Shown: positions 44,955-56,200, counted from the first letter of the stretch. The stretch is DNA of 64,000 bases from Isoetes taiwanensis (GCA_021234155.1 JAJEKV010000020.1:3580563-3644562); one strand, 5' to 3'. Made by a program: numbers and translations. The notes: generated by a model not told the origin, from the sequence alone.

Positions 44955-45830
44955 TGATAACGATATTAGAGCAAACAGGATTCTCAATGATACGAGTCAA
45001 TTTTCCAATTCTGATAACAGGGAGCCAACAATTGTTTCCAGTCTAACACCAGCCACTGTCCAACTTAAAAAGATGGTATGGTGGTACATATGCTTAAGAA
45101 TGCTGCAGATGTGGCCTGATTTGCTTGCACGCCCTCGTGTTGCATTTGGCAAAAGAGAAAATGTGCTTCTTGCATATTCTAGAAATAAACTCCAATTATT
45201 GTACTCCATAATACAACATCAAGAGTGATTGCTCTGTCAAATACTTGCCATGCATCTTTAAGAAAACCATGTTTAGAGTATATATCCATAAGATACCTCC
45301 AATGTATAGGGTACTTCCAATGTTTAGAGTACCTCCATACTGTAATCAATATTTAGAATGTCAGCATGGATTCACTTTCCAATCTCTGGGCATGTGGTGG
45401 CGGTGCATACGCTTAGGATGTTGATATAAGTAACTTTATCTAACTTCAAATTTGAGCACGCATCTGTCCATAATCTCAATAACACCTTTGGTAATTTCAG
45501 ACTGAGGATATGCCACAATTATTGTATTCCATGAAACAATGTCTCTCGAGGGCAATGCTTCAAACAAGTGATAGGCATCCTCAGTCCTTCCACACTTGGC
45601 ACACACGTCAATAAGTGCATTACCTACAAAGTCTTCAGACTGGTATCCAGTCTTTATGATGGTAGCATGAATCCACTTTCCCTGTCCTAAAACTAAAATA
45701 GCAATACAAGCACTTAGAATGTAGACAAAGATCCTTGTATGGTCTGACACCCTCAAGTTGCATCTGCTTAAAAAGTTGAAGTGCACCTGCGATTATGATT
45801 GTCCATGTGAAAATACTACGCATATGTAGC
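44955..45830 (-). pseudogene. PPR protein gene relic
   Basis: On the minus strand one reads LRVSDHTRIFVYILSACIAI, LGQGKWIHATIIKTGYQSED, FVGNALIDVCAKCGRTEDAY, LFEALPSRDIVSWNTIIVAY (45.45-45.79 kb), then MDIYSKHGFLKDAWQVFD near 45.25 kb and MQHEGVQANQATFAAFLSIC-like sequence near 45.1 kb. This is the repeating pattern of plant PLS-class PPR proteins, which edit or process organellar RNA. Frames change several times and no start or terminal E/DYW domain is visible. The relic ends where the Helentron begins, near 44.95 kb. Confidence 0.75.
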
Positions 45831-46985
45831 CTATCAAAAATATATATCGCATCATATATGAATCTGTTTAATCTTCTTCGAAGTGCTTAATTAATTTGAT
45901 ACAACATTCCAATAAATATATATAATTTTCTAAATATGCCCATGTTCCACACCGGCCAGACAGCTCCGAAACAATCAAAGCCTCCTGCAGTTGTTCCTTT
46001 TGAATTACGTCTTGAGACTTTGCCTGTGAGTTTTTTCGATGTCCATACCTTAAAGTCTCTTGTCTCTAAAGCGAAAAAACACCCAACAGACCGAAATGTG
46101 ACGAATATTTCCATGAAGATCAAATAATAGTTCAGTCGATTGTGCCAAGTAAATCATTATAGCAATTATCACCGGTTACAAAATCCACCCAAATTGCATG
46201 TACTTATGGCTAATTTTCCACTTCGGATTACAAACAAAAAATCCATTGTATTAGTTATATACAATGATTGTAGAAGGGTTGATCTAGAGAGAATTTAAAA
46301 TTCAAAAGAAAGAGAAGGCAACCTCTGTCGAGATTGGCACCAGCTCAGAGATACACACACAAAGTTTCCTACACACCTTTTCCCTGCCTCTGTTTATAGA
46401 TATTGAAGATTCTAGCCCAAATTTAAATACCGGAGCTCTGTGTCATATAATTATCGTCTTAAGCAAAGCACAACAATCCATAAATTCCTATTGGTTTTCT
46501 GATTGATTGAATGTACGGACAGGTAACACCTGCAGGAGAGCTTGTGTCCAGTTTCTCAGCCTGAATACTTTTGAAAGGTTTAAAACTCCAGAACTATCTC
46601 AGGCACTACCAAGGAACCAAGGAAAGGGATTTCCACCTTCCACCTGGCTCCCATACAATCCTCACCCTCTAACCGTCACTAACTTTCACTAGAAGCCAAA
46701 AAGTCCACAGCCATCCAAGAGGAATGTTCTAAATTATTCTAACATTCGAGCCATCTATATGTCACTCCCCCATCATCTCAAGGGTTGCTCCCTATGGGCT
46801 ACCCAAAAAACAATTTAATTCATTTCAATTTATCCAATTTTATCAATTGCTTAATCCTTCTGAACCGTGAAAATTCTAATGCTCTACAAATGAATATATC
46901 TTAGCATATTTTACTTCATAATTTAGAGAAATGCATATGTTGCATTGTAGAATCGCACTCTGAATTGTTGGGTGTCAAAACCCAC
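45831..46985. other. Spacer with one retroposon tail
   Basis: No gene recognised. 46780-46812 holds an AAGGGTTGCTCCCTATGGGC tail followed by ACCCAAAAAAC, a diverged member of the GGGCTTGCCCC tail family. Confidence 0.4.
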
Positions 46986-47075
46986 AGACGCAATGTAAAG
47001 TGGTTGGTGTGTGGTCACATGTCCAGTTGGATGCTGGCTAGTGGCGTGACATTAAAATACTATCTATCTAATATT
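46986..47075 (+). mobile_element. LINE/SINE 3' tail, (TATC)n version
   Basis: GTGTGTGGTCACATGTCCAG, then TTGGATGCTGGCTAGTGGCG, TGACATTAAAATAC and TATCTATC. It is the plus-strand counterpart of the tails at 25.6 and 42.8 kb. Confidence 0.6.
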
Positions 47076-47457
47076 GGTCTTGCAATGGTGTCATGATATG
47101 AAGGTCATATTCATGTGACAATATTATAACATTCAGAACCTAGACTAGCAATGAGTAAGCGCGTAGATACCGAACTTGCTCTTGTTACATAGGATAAAAC
47201 ATTAAACATGAAAACGTCTTATTTATTTTTTTAATTATCTAGTCAATAAAACAAAAGCCTGTAGAAGCAACACTCATTACACATTTTCTTTATACCCAAA
47301 GGACATATAATTCTAATTTCAAAATGCATTTTTCTTCCTTTTGCATGCTTCACAAATGATTAATATCAGATTTAACAAAATAAACACATTCACCAAGGGA
47401 AGTTTTAAATTCCGAAATTCGTCTAAATGTTCTGACTTGGTGAAAAAGGCTAAAAGG
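47076..47457. other. AT-rich spacer
   Basis: No supported gene or repeat. Confidence 0.45.
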
Positions 47458-47535
47458 AAGGAAGGAAGGAAGGAAGTTTATTTTAACGTCCACGGAGGCC
47501 AAAGGCCTATGAGACGGTATGGTCAAAAAATTGCA
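47458..47535 (-). mobile_element. LINE 3' tail with (TTCC)n end
   Basis: On the minus strand, a short stem (AGGCCTTTGGCCT) precedes CCGTGGACGTTAAAATAAAC and (TTCC)n. Same layout as 11.4 and 50.0 kb. Confidence 0.6.
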
Positions 47536-47937
47536 TTAGCTAAATTGATTCAGATACATCTATCACTATTTTGCTTACTTATGGCTAATTAATCCGTAGA
47601 CATTAGATTTATCCAATGATTGATTATTGATTAGTTTATTTGATCAATTTCCATATAGCTTTGGGATCAAATTCTTGCGGTGAAGAATTTAAATGTCTTA
47701 TTGTTAAAAGGAGAGTAATATATATGGTAAATCCAGTTGGGATGAGATTCTGGCACATCAGGAGTGGGTTGTTCAAAACAACAAGCTACGAGATGAAAAC
47801 ATGACCAACAAGCATATATGATGGATTTGATGAGCTATAGAGATGGAAGCATGCAAAACCATAAACAAGGTGCAAAGCACTGTGGATTGCCCCCAAAATG
47901 CTATTATGAATAAAGCTTTATAAATGTATCTTCATGC

Positions 47938-48010
47938 GTCTGGTCGTTTAGTCTAGTGGTAATACACTAGGTCTAGCAACTATAGGTCTTGAGTTACCAA
48001 CCTGTGACTG
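47938..48010 (+). mobile_element. tRNA-like SINE head or tRNA relic
   Basis: GGTCGTTTAGTCTAGTGGTA carries a consensus A box (TTTAGTCTAGTGG) as in plant Pro- or Asp-type tRNAs. About 40 nt later GTCTTGAGTTACCAACC is a degraded B box. It does not fold into a full tRNA, so it is a relic or a SINE promoter. Confidence 0.4.
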
Positions 48011-48302
48011 CCTTCTACACAGTAACCCAGTAGGCGGACCAAGTTCTTATGTCGAACCTTGCCAATAGCCTCTACTTCAACAGTGAACTCCCTCTCAGCC
48101 TGGCCCCTAAAAGCATTGAAATCAAACTGGTAAGAAAACCAAAAGGCAGGGAAACTAAATGGGCATCCTAAGAAGCATAGCTTAGAACTTTTAGAACTGT
48201 CACATTAAGAATCAAAACACACTAATCATTCTGGCCGGAGTCCATTAGAAGAATTACTCTTCATAAATGCTAAAAATTACTCCACGTAAGCTTAAAACTT
48301 AC

Positions 48303-48930
48303 AAAGTTGTTAAGGAGACGTTTGATGGCAACAACGGACCCATCCGAGAAAATGCCCCCGTAGACAACTCCATATCCACCTTCTCCGATTTTACAAGCTT
48401 ACGCGAAATCCGTCGGTAGCAACCTCTAGGTCTCAAGAGTATACCAAATGCCCCGGCCCCGGATGAGAAACTTCGGTATACAAGTAACTTGCACCATCTC
48501 TGTGGAGCCAGATTCTCCACTCCAAATAGAGCCATCGCCCAGGCACGTTTGTTGCAATCTGTGGAGGTCCAGTTTTTTCCGCATGGCCATTGCCGGATTC
48601 GCCAGATCCACCGGGAACCGCCATAGCTTTCGCCTTTCCTTCCAATACCCGGTTCGCGGAACTACCTTTTCCGGTTCTCCATCGCCGCACTTGTCTGTGA
48701 TAGTAAGCACTACTCCGGTGCGCTTGGGGAACTTCTTTGATCTCCTTAGAAACAATGGGTATATTTTGGGATTGGAACTTTGTGTATGCGGTGTTGGATC
48801 TGCGCCTAGAAGCTAGCCGACCGAGATGAAAACAGCACTAGAACTATGAATGCTCCCACCCCAATGCCGATTACTACCCATAGCCGAAGCCCAAAAAGAG
48901 ATGTTCTTTTCGAGAGTGATTATTGAGAAA
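48303..48930 (-). pseudogene. Receptor-like kinase relic (GRWYTLRELE-type RLK)
   Basis: Plant plasma-membrane receptor-like kinase of the subfamily with a short N-terminus, one transmembrane helix and a WYTLRELE lead-in. On the minus strand: a transmembrane segment SLFGLRLWVVIGIGVGAFIV then LVLF (about 48.82-48.91 kb) ending in TAG at 48806; a juxtamembrane stretch with YTEVSHPGPGHLVYS (48.45-48.5 kb); LEVATDGFR; then the glycine loop and ATP-binding lysine (KIGEGGYGVVYGG, DGSVVAIKRLLNN), ending at a strong donor GTAAGT after 48303. Stops and frame changes separate the pieces, and the ATG near 48945 is one base out of frame with the helix. The rest of the kinase is absent downstream. Confidence 0.72.
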
Positions 48931-49838
48931 TCCTTCCATCGCTTGAATGGATCGAGATGGGTACGCATAAACAGACGATCTAGACCATTTTTCTCGCGAT
49001 TTTCAGCCCTAAAAGCGGGGGGGGCCGGAAATATGTGCCCTACGCCAATTGCGCACCCTAATTTTACCTTTATTCTTAAGGCGGCTTGTTTGCCAAGGTC
49101 TCACCCATTCTTCGCCTTGAAGCTCTTGCGTTGGTCTGATTTTAAGAATGGGCTATGAAAAAATGCATGAATCCCACCGAAAAGGCAAGGATCAATGCTA
49201 GTATATTTTCGAAAGGGTGCTAGAATCCAAGAGTGGATGATGGGGTTGCGAAGTAGCAGCCCACTTCTTGGAATGGCTTGATCTCCATGTCGGTGTTACA
49301 ATACCACATTTTTGCAAAGAAGGTCTCGTTATAGTTCCGAAATGGCGGAGGAGGTCGTTCACGTATACAATGTAAGAAAAAAGCGACAAACAAGCGGGAA
49401 CCAATATGAAGCTATCGAGAGAACGAGGAAAAAAGACAAGATCGCTTTCCGGTGGGAACCCAAATGCACCATCGCCAAGTTTGAGCTTTTATTTTTGAAG
49501 CGGTGAAGGAAATAAAGGTTGGAAGCTTGGAGAGATCCGTGAGAATCAAGCATCTTCGCAATGCCCATGTTTAGCAGATGATTAGCACGGATATTTAAAG
49601 TTCAATCTAGAAAACGTGAAGGGATTACAAATCCTTTTCTATAAATACATTCCAATAAAAAAATAGTTTGTTTTAAAAATAAAAAACCCAAAGATAAATT
49701 CTAAAAAAAGGAATCTCTAGCCCAAAGGTTAAAAAAACCAATAGTTTTTCACAAAAAAAAACGAGTTTCTGATCGCCGGAAAAATAATTTGGCGTCCAAA
49801 ACACGGAAAACCTTAGCAACCAACCCTCCCCCTAACGA
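48931..49838. other. No gene confidently recognised
   Basis: Moderately GC-rich 48.9-49.6 kb has minus-strand frames (for example 49198-49404 and 49359-49568) with hydrophobic stretches but no diagnostic motif. It could be the 5' exon region of the receptor-kinase relic or a second broken copy. 49620-49838 is A-rich. Confidence 0.3.
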
Positions 49839-49872
49839 ATTGCCCCCTTAACAGGGGCAATCCAAAAAAGAA
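49839..49872 (+). mobile_element. Retroposon-like 3' tail
   Basis: TTGCCCCCTTAACAGGGGCAA palindrome followed by an A-rich run, as at 25.19, 29.73 and 46.78 kb. Confidence 0.4.
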
Positions 49873-49971
49873 AAGACTAAAAAATATGGAATGACAAAAA
49901 CGAGACCCAACTTTTATATGGGTATATATCTTATACATATGACCCTTACATGAAACTTTAAGATACATAGG

Positions 49972-50050
49972 AAGGAAGGAAGGAAGGTACTTTTATCGTC
50001 CACGGAGACCAATCGGTCTATGGGACCCAATACAAAAAACGCAGCAAGCG
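49972..50050 (-). mobile_element. LINE 3' tail with (TTCC)n end
   Basis: On the minus strand: TTTTTTGTATTGGGTCCCAT, a short stem (AGACCGATTGGTCT), CCGTGGACGATAAAAGTACC, then (TTCC)n. It shares the TGTATTGGGTCCCATA string with the 11.17-11.41 kb element. Confidence 0.7.
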
Positions 50051-50528
50051 GATTACTGCCCGGATACAAATGGGGATACCATATGTAAAAACTTACGTGC
50101 ATTACACATGGGCACACCATTATTCTACCACACTAGGAAATCGAATGCAACCAGGAGCGAGTCTTCCATTATTGGCAGAATGAGACCCATTTGTCTTTCC
50201 TCCACAAAAGCAGTCTGGCACCTTCATTACATTGAGTGGAATGGGGATTTCAATAACAATTCTGCAAACTTTACATCTAGCACAAAGTAAAAACATATGC
50301 TCGATAATTGGATCCCTATCTTGGATGATTAATTGTTCTAATGTTTAATGGATTGATAATAGTCTGAATTTACACATTTTATATAACAACATAAAGATAT
50401 TCTGATTAGTAATCTCTCGTTCAGAGAAGCAATATAGGAAGAAGGCGGAGTATGAACATAGGGGCCAAGGAAAGAAAAAAGAGAAGTCATGTGAAAGAGA
50501 AAAAATATATATACGAATGCTAGGTAAG
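50051..50528. other. 3' flank of the hydrolase-like gene
   Basis: No coding segment recognised. Part of it is probably the 3' untranslated region of the minus-strand gene ending at 50529. Confidence 0.4.
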
Positions 50529-51413
50529 CTAAGTATATGAATCGAGCCAATCAAACATTTGTTGGCATTTCCTGCCAGTAACAGCATGTCTACCTTCAGC
50601 AACCCGAAGAATGCTATGAATAAACTCGAGAAAGTTATCTTCACTTAAGGGAGAGTGAAGAAGAGGAAGGATATCATCTCGACGGAGCATTTTCCTCAAG
50701 TCAGAGAGGCTAACAGGGGCCATGATACACCCATGGGGGGTAGAGATACCACTATCAACAAGAGAGAGGAATATCTTTTCAGAGAGTTCGGGAGAGACGC
50801 CAGGCATGTGGGAGGAGAAGATGCAGGGATGGATGGGAAAGTCGAGGCAAGTGATTTCAGAGACGGGGGAGTTACGGGACGAAAGGAAGCGGATTTGGTC
50901 GGTGATCTTCCTGGCAGTGAGGGAATCTTTAGGCATGTGGATAAAGAGGGTGGGGGGAAAGGGGTTGGAAACTAGGGCTTGGGGGGCTGCTGTGGATACC
51001 ATTACCACGAGGGCAGAAATGCTGACAAGGCGCGCCAGCGCGGAGACAAATCTTCCGCCAGAGGCGGAGCCCAAAGCCACGAGGGGGAGATGCTGGAGCA
51101 TATGCTCCTTGGTCCAACTGCTCAGAATTGAGCTCACGTTATGGCAGTCCTCAGAGGCCTCTGGTGGCCATTCCTGCCAGAAATCCTTGCTGCTTTTTAT
51201 TGCTATCACTGCATATCTCCTCCTCAGGGCTGCCATCACTATAGCCACATGCTCCGGTAGTCCCACACATGCCTTGCACCCTGGATGTGGATCCCAGTAT
51301 GCTGCTGGCCTCGAGCCTCCTGAATGTGCTATGAACAACACTGCCCTCGGCTCCGCCGGTATCTGCCATATTATCTCCACATTCTCTCTTGTTTCGTGGT
51401 GCGGAGCCAACAT
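50529..51413 (-). CDS. Alpha/beta-hydrolase-like protein, intact
   Basis: A single uninterrupted frame of 294 codons from ATG 51413 (MLAPHHETRENVEI) to TAG at 50529. It resembles an uncharacterised plant alpha/beta-hydrolase family: AVLFIAHSGGSRPAAYWDP (residues 24-42, oxyanion-loop position), GCKACVGLPEHVAIV, RYAVIAIKSS (strand beta-4), LPLVALGSASGGRFVSALAR (nucleophile-elbow position, 109-128; GSASGG in place of the usual GxSxG) and PTLFIHMPKD. A C-terminal segment ends in WLDSYT. The catalytic acid and base are not certain and the substrate is unknown. No signal peptide or membrane helix, so probably cytosolic. It is the longest intact gene here. A pentanucleotide GAGTT repeat lies just upstream of the start. 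The next in-frame start candidate (TTG) lies two codons upstream, but ATG is preferred. Confidence 0.78.
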   Translation of the reverse strand: MLAPHHETRENVEIIWQIPAEPRAVLFIAHSGGSRPAAYWDPHPGCKACVGLPEHVAIVMAALRRRYAVIAIKSSKDFWQEWPPEASEDCHNVSSILSSWTKEHMLQHLPLVALGSASGGRFVSALARLVSISALVVMVSTAAPQALVSNPFPPTLFIHMPKDSLTARKITDQIRFLSSRNSPVSEITCLDFPIHPCIFSSHMPGVSPELSEKIFLSLVDSGISTPHGCIMAPVSLSDLRKMLRRDDILPLLHSPLSEDNFLEFIHSILRVAEGRHAVTGRKCQQMFDWLDSYT

Positions 51414-51460
51414 GCTCAATTCAATTCAACTCAACTCAGCTCAACTCAACTCAACTCCAC
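51414..51460. repeat. (GAGTT)n microsatellite in the hydrolase gene leader
   Basis: About nine imperfect 5-bp units (CAACT on the plus strand, GAGTT/GAATT/GAGCT in gene orientation) end one base from the ATG of the minus-strand hydrolase-like gene, inside its probable 5' untranslated region. Confidence 0.85.
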
Positions 51461-52079
51461 TAGCTGGCCTCTTTGCTGCTTTGCATCCCTGCATACACAC
51501 AACATGTTGTTAAATCTTACACAACGCTATGTATCGTATGCTATGGTTATTTCTGTAGACCTCTAACTTGGCATATTCCTCACATCACTCTAAACATTCA
51601 TATCCTTTTCATACAACTCATTTACCCAAAACTAACAACATAGTACAGTCCTAACTAAGTTCTTTCATCTTATAACCCAATGCTTTCATTAGTATCATTC
51701 AGGAGCATCTTCCCATACGGAGAAGGACACTGTTAGCCTTTTACTATGCTTTTCACTACGAAAAATCACGGCTGATGCAGAGCAGCCCTACGATTTCAAG
51801 CGGCCAGAAAGAATATCCTAGAGAGAAGTCTAGACTAAAACAGCATAAGTTACTTTATCAGCTTCAGATTTGCACAGAATTTCATTTTAAAATGAACTTG
51901 GTGTGATGAAAACGATGCAACTTAACATATTAAAAAATATATTTACTTATGTGCGAAGCAAGCACCACAACTCACGGTAAAAAAAATTACCTCGCAGAAG
52001 CTCGGAGCTAGATCTACTTGTTGGAGCTTAAAAGCTCCGGAACTCTGCAGCTCAAACTCCTTTGAAGTGGAAAAGTCGG
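51461..52079. other. 5' flank of the hydrolase-like gene and spacer
   Basis: Presumed promoter region; no clear TATA box or known element. Nothing else is supported. Confidence 0.4.
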
Positions 52080-52645
52080 CAGATTTTTTGAAGCCCCCAA
52101 CCTTTGAAATCTTCGTCACATGGCTTCGTATCAAAACCATGTGCCTTTCCAGATTTCTCACCAATCTTTCCTCGCCACATATACTTTGTTCCCAACTATT
52201 TGTCTTAAGCACATTGTTCCTTCCACTGATATCATGCCACTTGCCAAATTTGTATTGTTTTGCAATCCCAATCATGTCTCTATCACTATCTTTTGCCCAA
52301 ATGACATTCATAATAATTTAAGTTGATCAAATTTACCATGCTCATCCTTCCTATTCATTAATGATTTCAAGCACTGGCACTCGGCGTGCACATCTTGCTT
52401 GAATATTCTTCTATCGTCTAATCAAGTCCTAGAAGTTGTTTACTTATGGTACATTGATGAATCAAGTTTGAGAAGCCATGTGCAATAATCGAACCAAATC
52501 CTTGAAGTTGTTTACTCAGGTTGGTATATCGTCGAATCAAGTTCAAGAACGCTACAATCATCCAATCAAGTCCTAGCAACTATTCAACCAAGTTGGTACA
52601 TCATCGAGAAGTCATCTACAGACATACAATTTGCGCTCAAATATC
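52080..52645. repeat. Dispersed repeat copy 1 (second copy at 59.75 kb)
   Basis: Matches 59745-60225 in the same orientation, including AAAACCATGTGCCTTTC, CACTGATATCATGCCACTTG and TTTCAAGCACTGGCACT. Its right part holds diverged ~80-bp units built on AATCAAGTCCTAG and TTGTTTACTCA. On the minus strand a 122-codon frame (51943-52311) crosses it without a recognised domain. Probably a non-autonomous transposable element of unknown class. Confidence 0.75.
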
Positions 52646-52905
52646 TTTCCTAATGCCTTAGTCCTTTTCTTGGGTTGAGATGTCTTGCACAGTCTCTTAA
52701 TCTTGCTTCATTAGAACTAATCGAATGTCAATACCATTCAAAATAATTTCTTTTTTCCCCGTGAACCATTGCTTTTTTTTTTTGGTATACGGTATTGTTT
52801 TTTTATATCTTACTGACGTGGCACCACCCGATTGGGTGGAAAATTCTAAAGGAGAAACTTTTGCTATCCCGACCTGTGCGGCGAGCAGGGAAAGATCTGC
52901 CGTTC
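52646..52905. other. Upstream region of the bL33 gene
   Basis: T-rich sequence before the bL33 leader; no gene. Confidence 0.4.
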
Positions 52906-52963
52906 TTAGGGTTTCTGCCTGTCTGCCAGAAAAGCAACAGGTCGGCTCATCTTCCTAGGGTTT
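52906..52963 (+). promoter_or_regulatory. Two telo-box elements upstream of the bL33 gene
   Basis: TTAGGGTTT at 52906-52914 and TAGGGTTT at 52956-52963 are reverse-orientation telo-boxes (AAACCCTAA). These are a hallmark of promoters and leaders of plant ribosomal-protein and translation-factor genes. They lie about 115-170 bp before the ATG. Confidence 0.6.
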
Positions 52964-53076
52964 CGCCATAGCTGCTGCTTCTCAGAGCTTCTGGCAGCAA
53001 CCAGATTCATTTGGACTCACTCCTTAGCAACCCAGTCCACGAAATCACACACAGAAAATTTCCGGAATAGGAGAAA

Positions 53077-53253
53077 ATGGCCAAGGGAAAGAAGGCAGGG
53101 CGAATATTGGTGCGCCTCATCTCCGCAGCGGGTACAGGTTTCTTTTATGTTACCTCTAAAAATCCTCGGAAGACACTTCACAAGTTAGAGTTTCGTAAAT
53201 ATGATCCCGTTGTGAGGCAGCACGTTTTATTCACCGAAGCTAAAATGCGATAA
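53077..53253 (+). CDS. Ribosomal protein bL33, organellar type, intact
   Basis: A 58-residue protein, the usual length of the nuclear-encoded plant L33 family (large subunit, probably mitochondrial). It reads [20 protein letters not shown], then [30 protein letters not shown] and AKMR before TAA. The [10 protein letters not shown] and [15 protein letters not shown] signatures are conserved across bL33. The Cys pairs of zinc-binding bacterial L33 are absent, as in the plant members. ATG context AAAATGGCC is good. Two telo-boxes lie upstream. No intron is needed within the coding part; downstream sequence may contain a 3' untranslated exon. It is the only clearly functional housekeeping gene in the window. 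Confidence 0.93.
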   Translation: MAKGKKAGRILVRLISAAGTGFFYVTSKNPRKTLHKLEFRKYDPVVRQHVLFTEAKMR

Positions 53254-56200
53254 AGCGATAAGTTTTTTTCTGTTCTCAAAACAGTGCTTTCCGCTTTTTG
53301 TAACTGGATTGTTCATCATCTTCATTTCCAGTATGGCTAAGGTTTATTGTGATTATGGTGTGGTACGTATCATTATGATTCTTACGTTATGAGAAATATA
53401 CTATTATCAATTTCAGTCAATGTTCCTTTCAAAGGTTAGGCGAAGATACATTTAATAGGCTGCTGGAATATCAGATACACAATAGCTCATTTTACAGTGT
53501 TATCAACCATGGTCACTTTCCACATAAGTTGAATGCTTTCTTCATGGCTATTTCGGAAGGAGGTTATCTGTATTGCATTTTGTTATGTTTCGAAAACAAT
53601 ACTTTTTTTGCACTTAGTGTTCAGTGTAATTTAGGTTTATTTCGTTTCAGATGTATGCATTGGCTCTGCTGTATAAGATGCCTAGATGGACCAAACAAAC
53701 AGGGTGGTACATTTTTTTTACCATCATGCTGAGCATGAATGGACTGCTACATCTAAATGAGGTCTGTATAAGAATTTTCTACCATCATGCTGAGCATGAG
53801 TGGAAGGTCGCAGTATCCACTTCTGCTACCTTGCCATCTTGCTAGGTCTCAAATATTGGTGGAAGAGTGTTGCTGCTTCTTAGAGGCCCTGTTTTTGTGC
53901 TTTTCAGAAATCCTCTGGTTTCTATCCCTGTTGCTGGGAAAAAAAGCTTGTCATCATATCCATTGCCCATTATCTTGATGCATAGGTTCTGCGGAGGTGT
54001 TCGGCATGATGAGCCTCTTATCGAAGTCTTATAAATGCAGACAAGGAGAAATTAATATGTAGAAATTTTGTGACCGCATGCTTGTTATGCATTTAAGTAC
54101 GTGCTGCTCGCAGAGGTGTATTGGATGAAGGTGCAGCACTCTACATAAAAGACTTCCAAGCATAGTTATCCAGGTAGTAATTGGAGTTAGATATTTACAT
54201 TTACATTTGAATGCATTATTGGTTTTACCTCAAAATACAGCTCTTGGAAACGGAATGGGCTAATTGCACCCAAGCTAAAGTTTCCTTATCAAATTATGTT
54301 TTGCATTGATATTTTGAAAAGTCTTTGCACTCATATAGATATAACCCTGGATCTCATGATATTTTCTGTACGGTTCTTTACAGTGAGACTTGTTCAGCGG
54401 TAGCATTCTGTGAAGCGTCTGCATTCAGAAAACTGAGATCATGGCAAATGCTAGACAATAGGTGGAATAAGAGGCTGTTGCTTTTTGAAAAACCAAAGTT
54501 TACGTATATTTTATTATAATTTTGCCGAAGCTTTGTGAAGTGAGCCTCTAGCTCGGAATTCCCGTGTTTGCTGTGTACACATGAATGTATTCATCGCTGT
54601 AACATATTATGGACATGTATATTTCATTTTTATCCAATGGTCAACTGATATGTATTTTCATTATTAGCCAATGGTCAACTATTTAAAAATGGGAACATCA
54701 AAACACACCAAAGCCTGATATACTAATGCTATATGTTAAATCTCAATGACCAAAACCAAGCCCAATTTAAAAAAAAAAAAAAAGCTAAGCCCATTGAAAA
54801 AACTAGCAAAAAGGCACGCCAGAGGCCATAGAAAATAGAGGCACAGGAAAATTAGGGCAAGGTAATTGGATACCAAAAGATAGTTGAATTGTCTTTTATG
54901 TTTTTTTTTTTTCAAACCATTTGAAAGCTTAATAATGGCAAAATTGTATTGAAATTTATTGTCCATGATAGAACTAGCATATTTTGTTTGGATAGTTTAG
55001 ATGGTGCCCCTGCATTTAAGTTACCAGTATTTTCTAGTTTTGGATCTGTTTGTACCTAGTTGATAGGTTTGTTGTTTGTCCTACGTATTTCTTGTTGTTC
55101 TTATGGCAATATATCTATATCGTAGGTTTTAGTTTAACTTGTTAGTTGTATTAGAGTTGTTTTTACGTGTAAATATTTTTGTTCTTTCCTTTTTCTTTAG
55201 TTTTTGTTCTGGTGTGTTTATAGTTATGAGATCAAAATTGTACTGTATGATGTTGAACAGTTTAGCATTTTGAATAGTTTAGCCTTTGAAAAATATCAAA
55301 GTGAAATTGTAAGGTTATTAACTGTGAAGTTTATGTCTCAAGCTTGATTGTGCTAAATGGTAAAGTAGTATGATTTTTAATCCCTGAATTGGCAGGCACT
55401 AGGAAATGAATTGAGGAAAAGAGTTAGAGAAATCTACACATGGTAGAGCAGAGCTAGACAGGTGTTCTTGACAGTTTTTGACAGTTGACTTAGGCTTGTT
55501 CTTTCCATTTAAATCTCCCTGGGTTAGGTTCCACACTACGAGTTAGCGTGCAAGTATTATGAAGATAAAGCAGCATAAGTACAAGGGTTTTGGAACTGCC
55601 TAGATGCGTGAACTGTGTGCCTTCTCTGACTCAAATTGCTATTAGCAGAATTAGGTGCTACAAATTATTTGCAAAGTTTAATTTTGAATCATACTTAAAT
55701 GATTTGCAAAAGGAGTGCCATTGCAGGTTCTTTTTCATTTTGACTTTGCAAGTGAAATTTATTAGCAAAAATCTGCTTTAAGCTCGAATGGACAGGTTAG
55801 AGAACCCAGTAGTGACGTATTAGTTTGCACATACACATCTCACATCTAGAATATATTATAAAATTGAATGATGTTCTTTGATATCTATCTTTGATGTAAA
55901 TGTTTATCTTTGATGTTCTTGAGCTGACTGCAAATATGCTGCTTGTTGAAGCAAGAGTGCCTTGAGCTCCTTCTGGTTTACCTGAGATCAAGAACAATTT
56001 TTTAAATACTTATTATAATTAGGTGCAAAACAGATTAAGGACGCTTATTTTTTCGATTACATTTCGGGGCAAGGACTCCCATATGTACAATTGTTGTGGA
56101 ATCTGACATTGTTTAATAATATGCATTTAATGACATGTTTAATAATATGTAGAATCATGATACCTAAATATGATGTGCTACATTCCTGTTTTAGGGGAAA

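Noticed and set aside
50655-51513. Long plus-strand frames of 106 and 263 codons
   Set aside because: They are antisense to the intact hydrolase-like gene, which has recognisable motifs on the minus strand.
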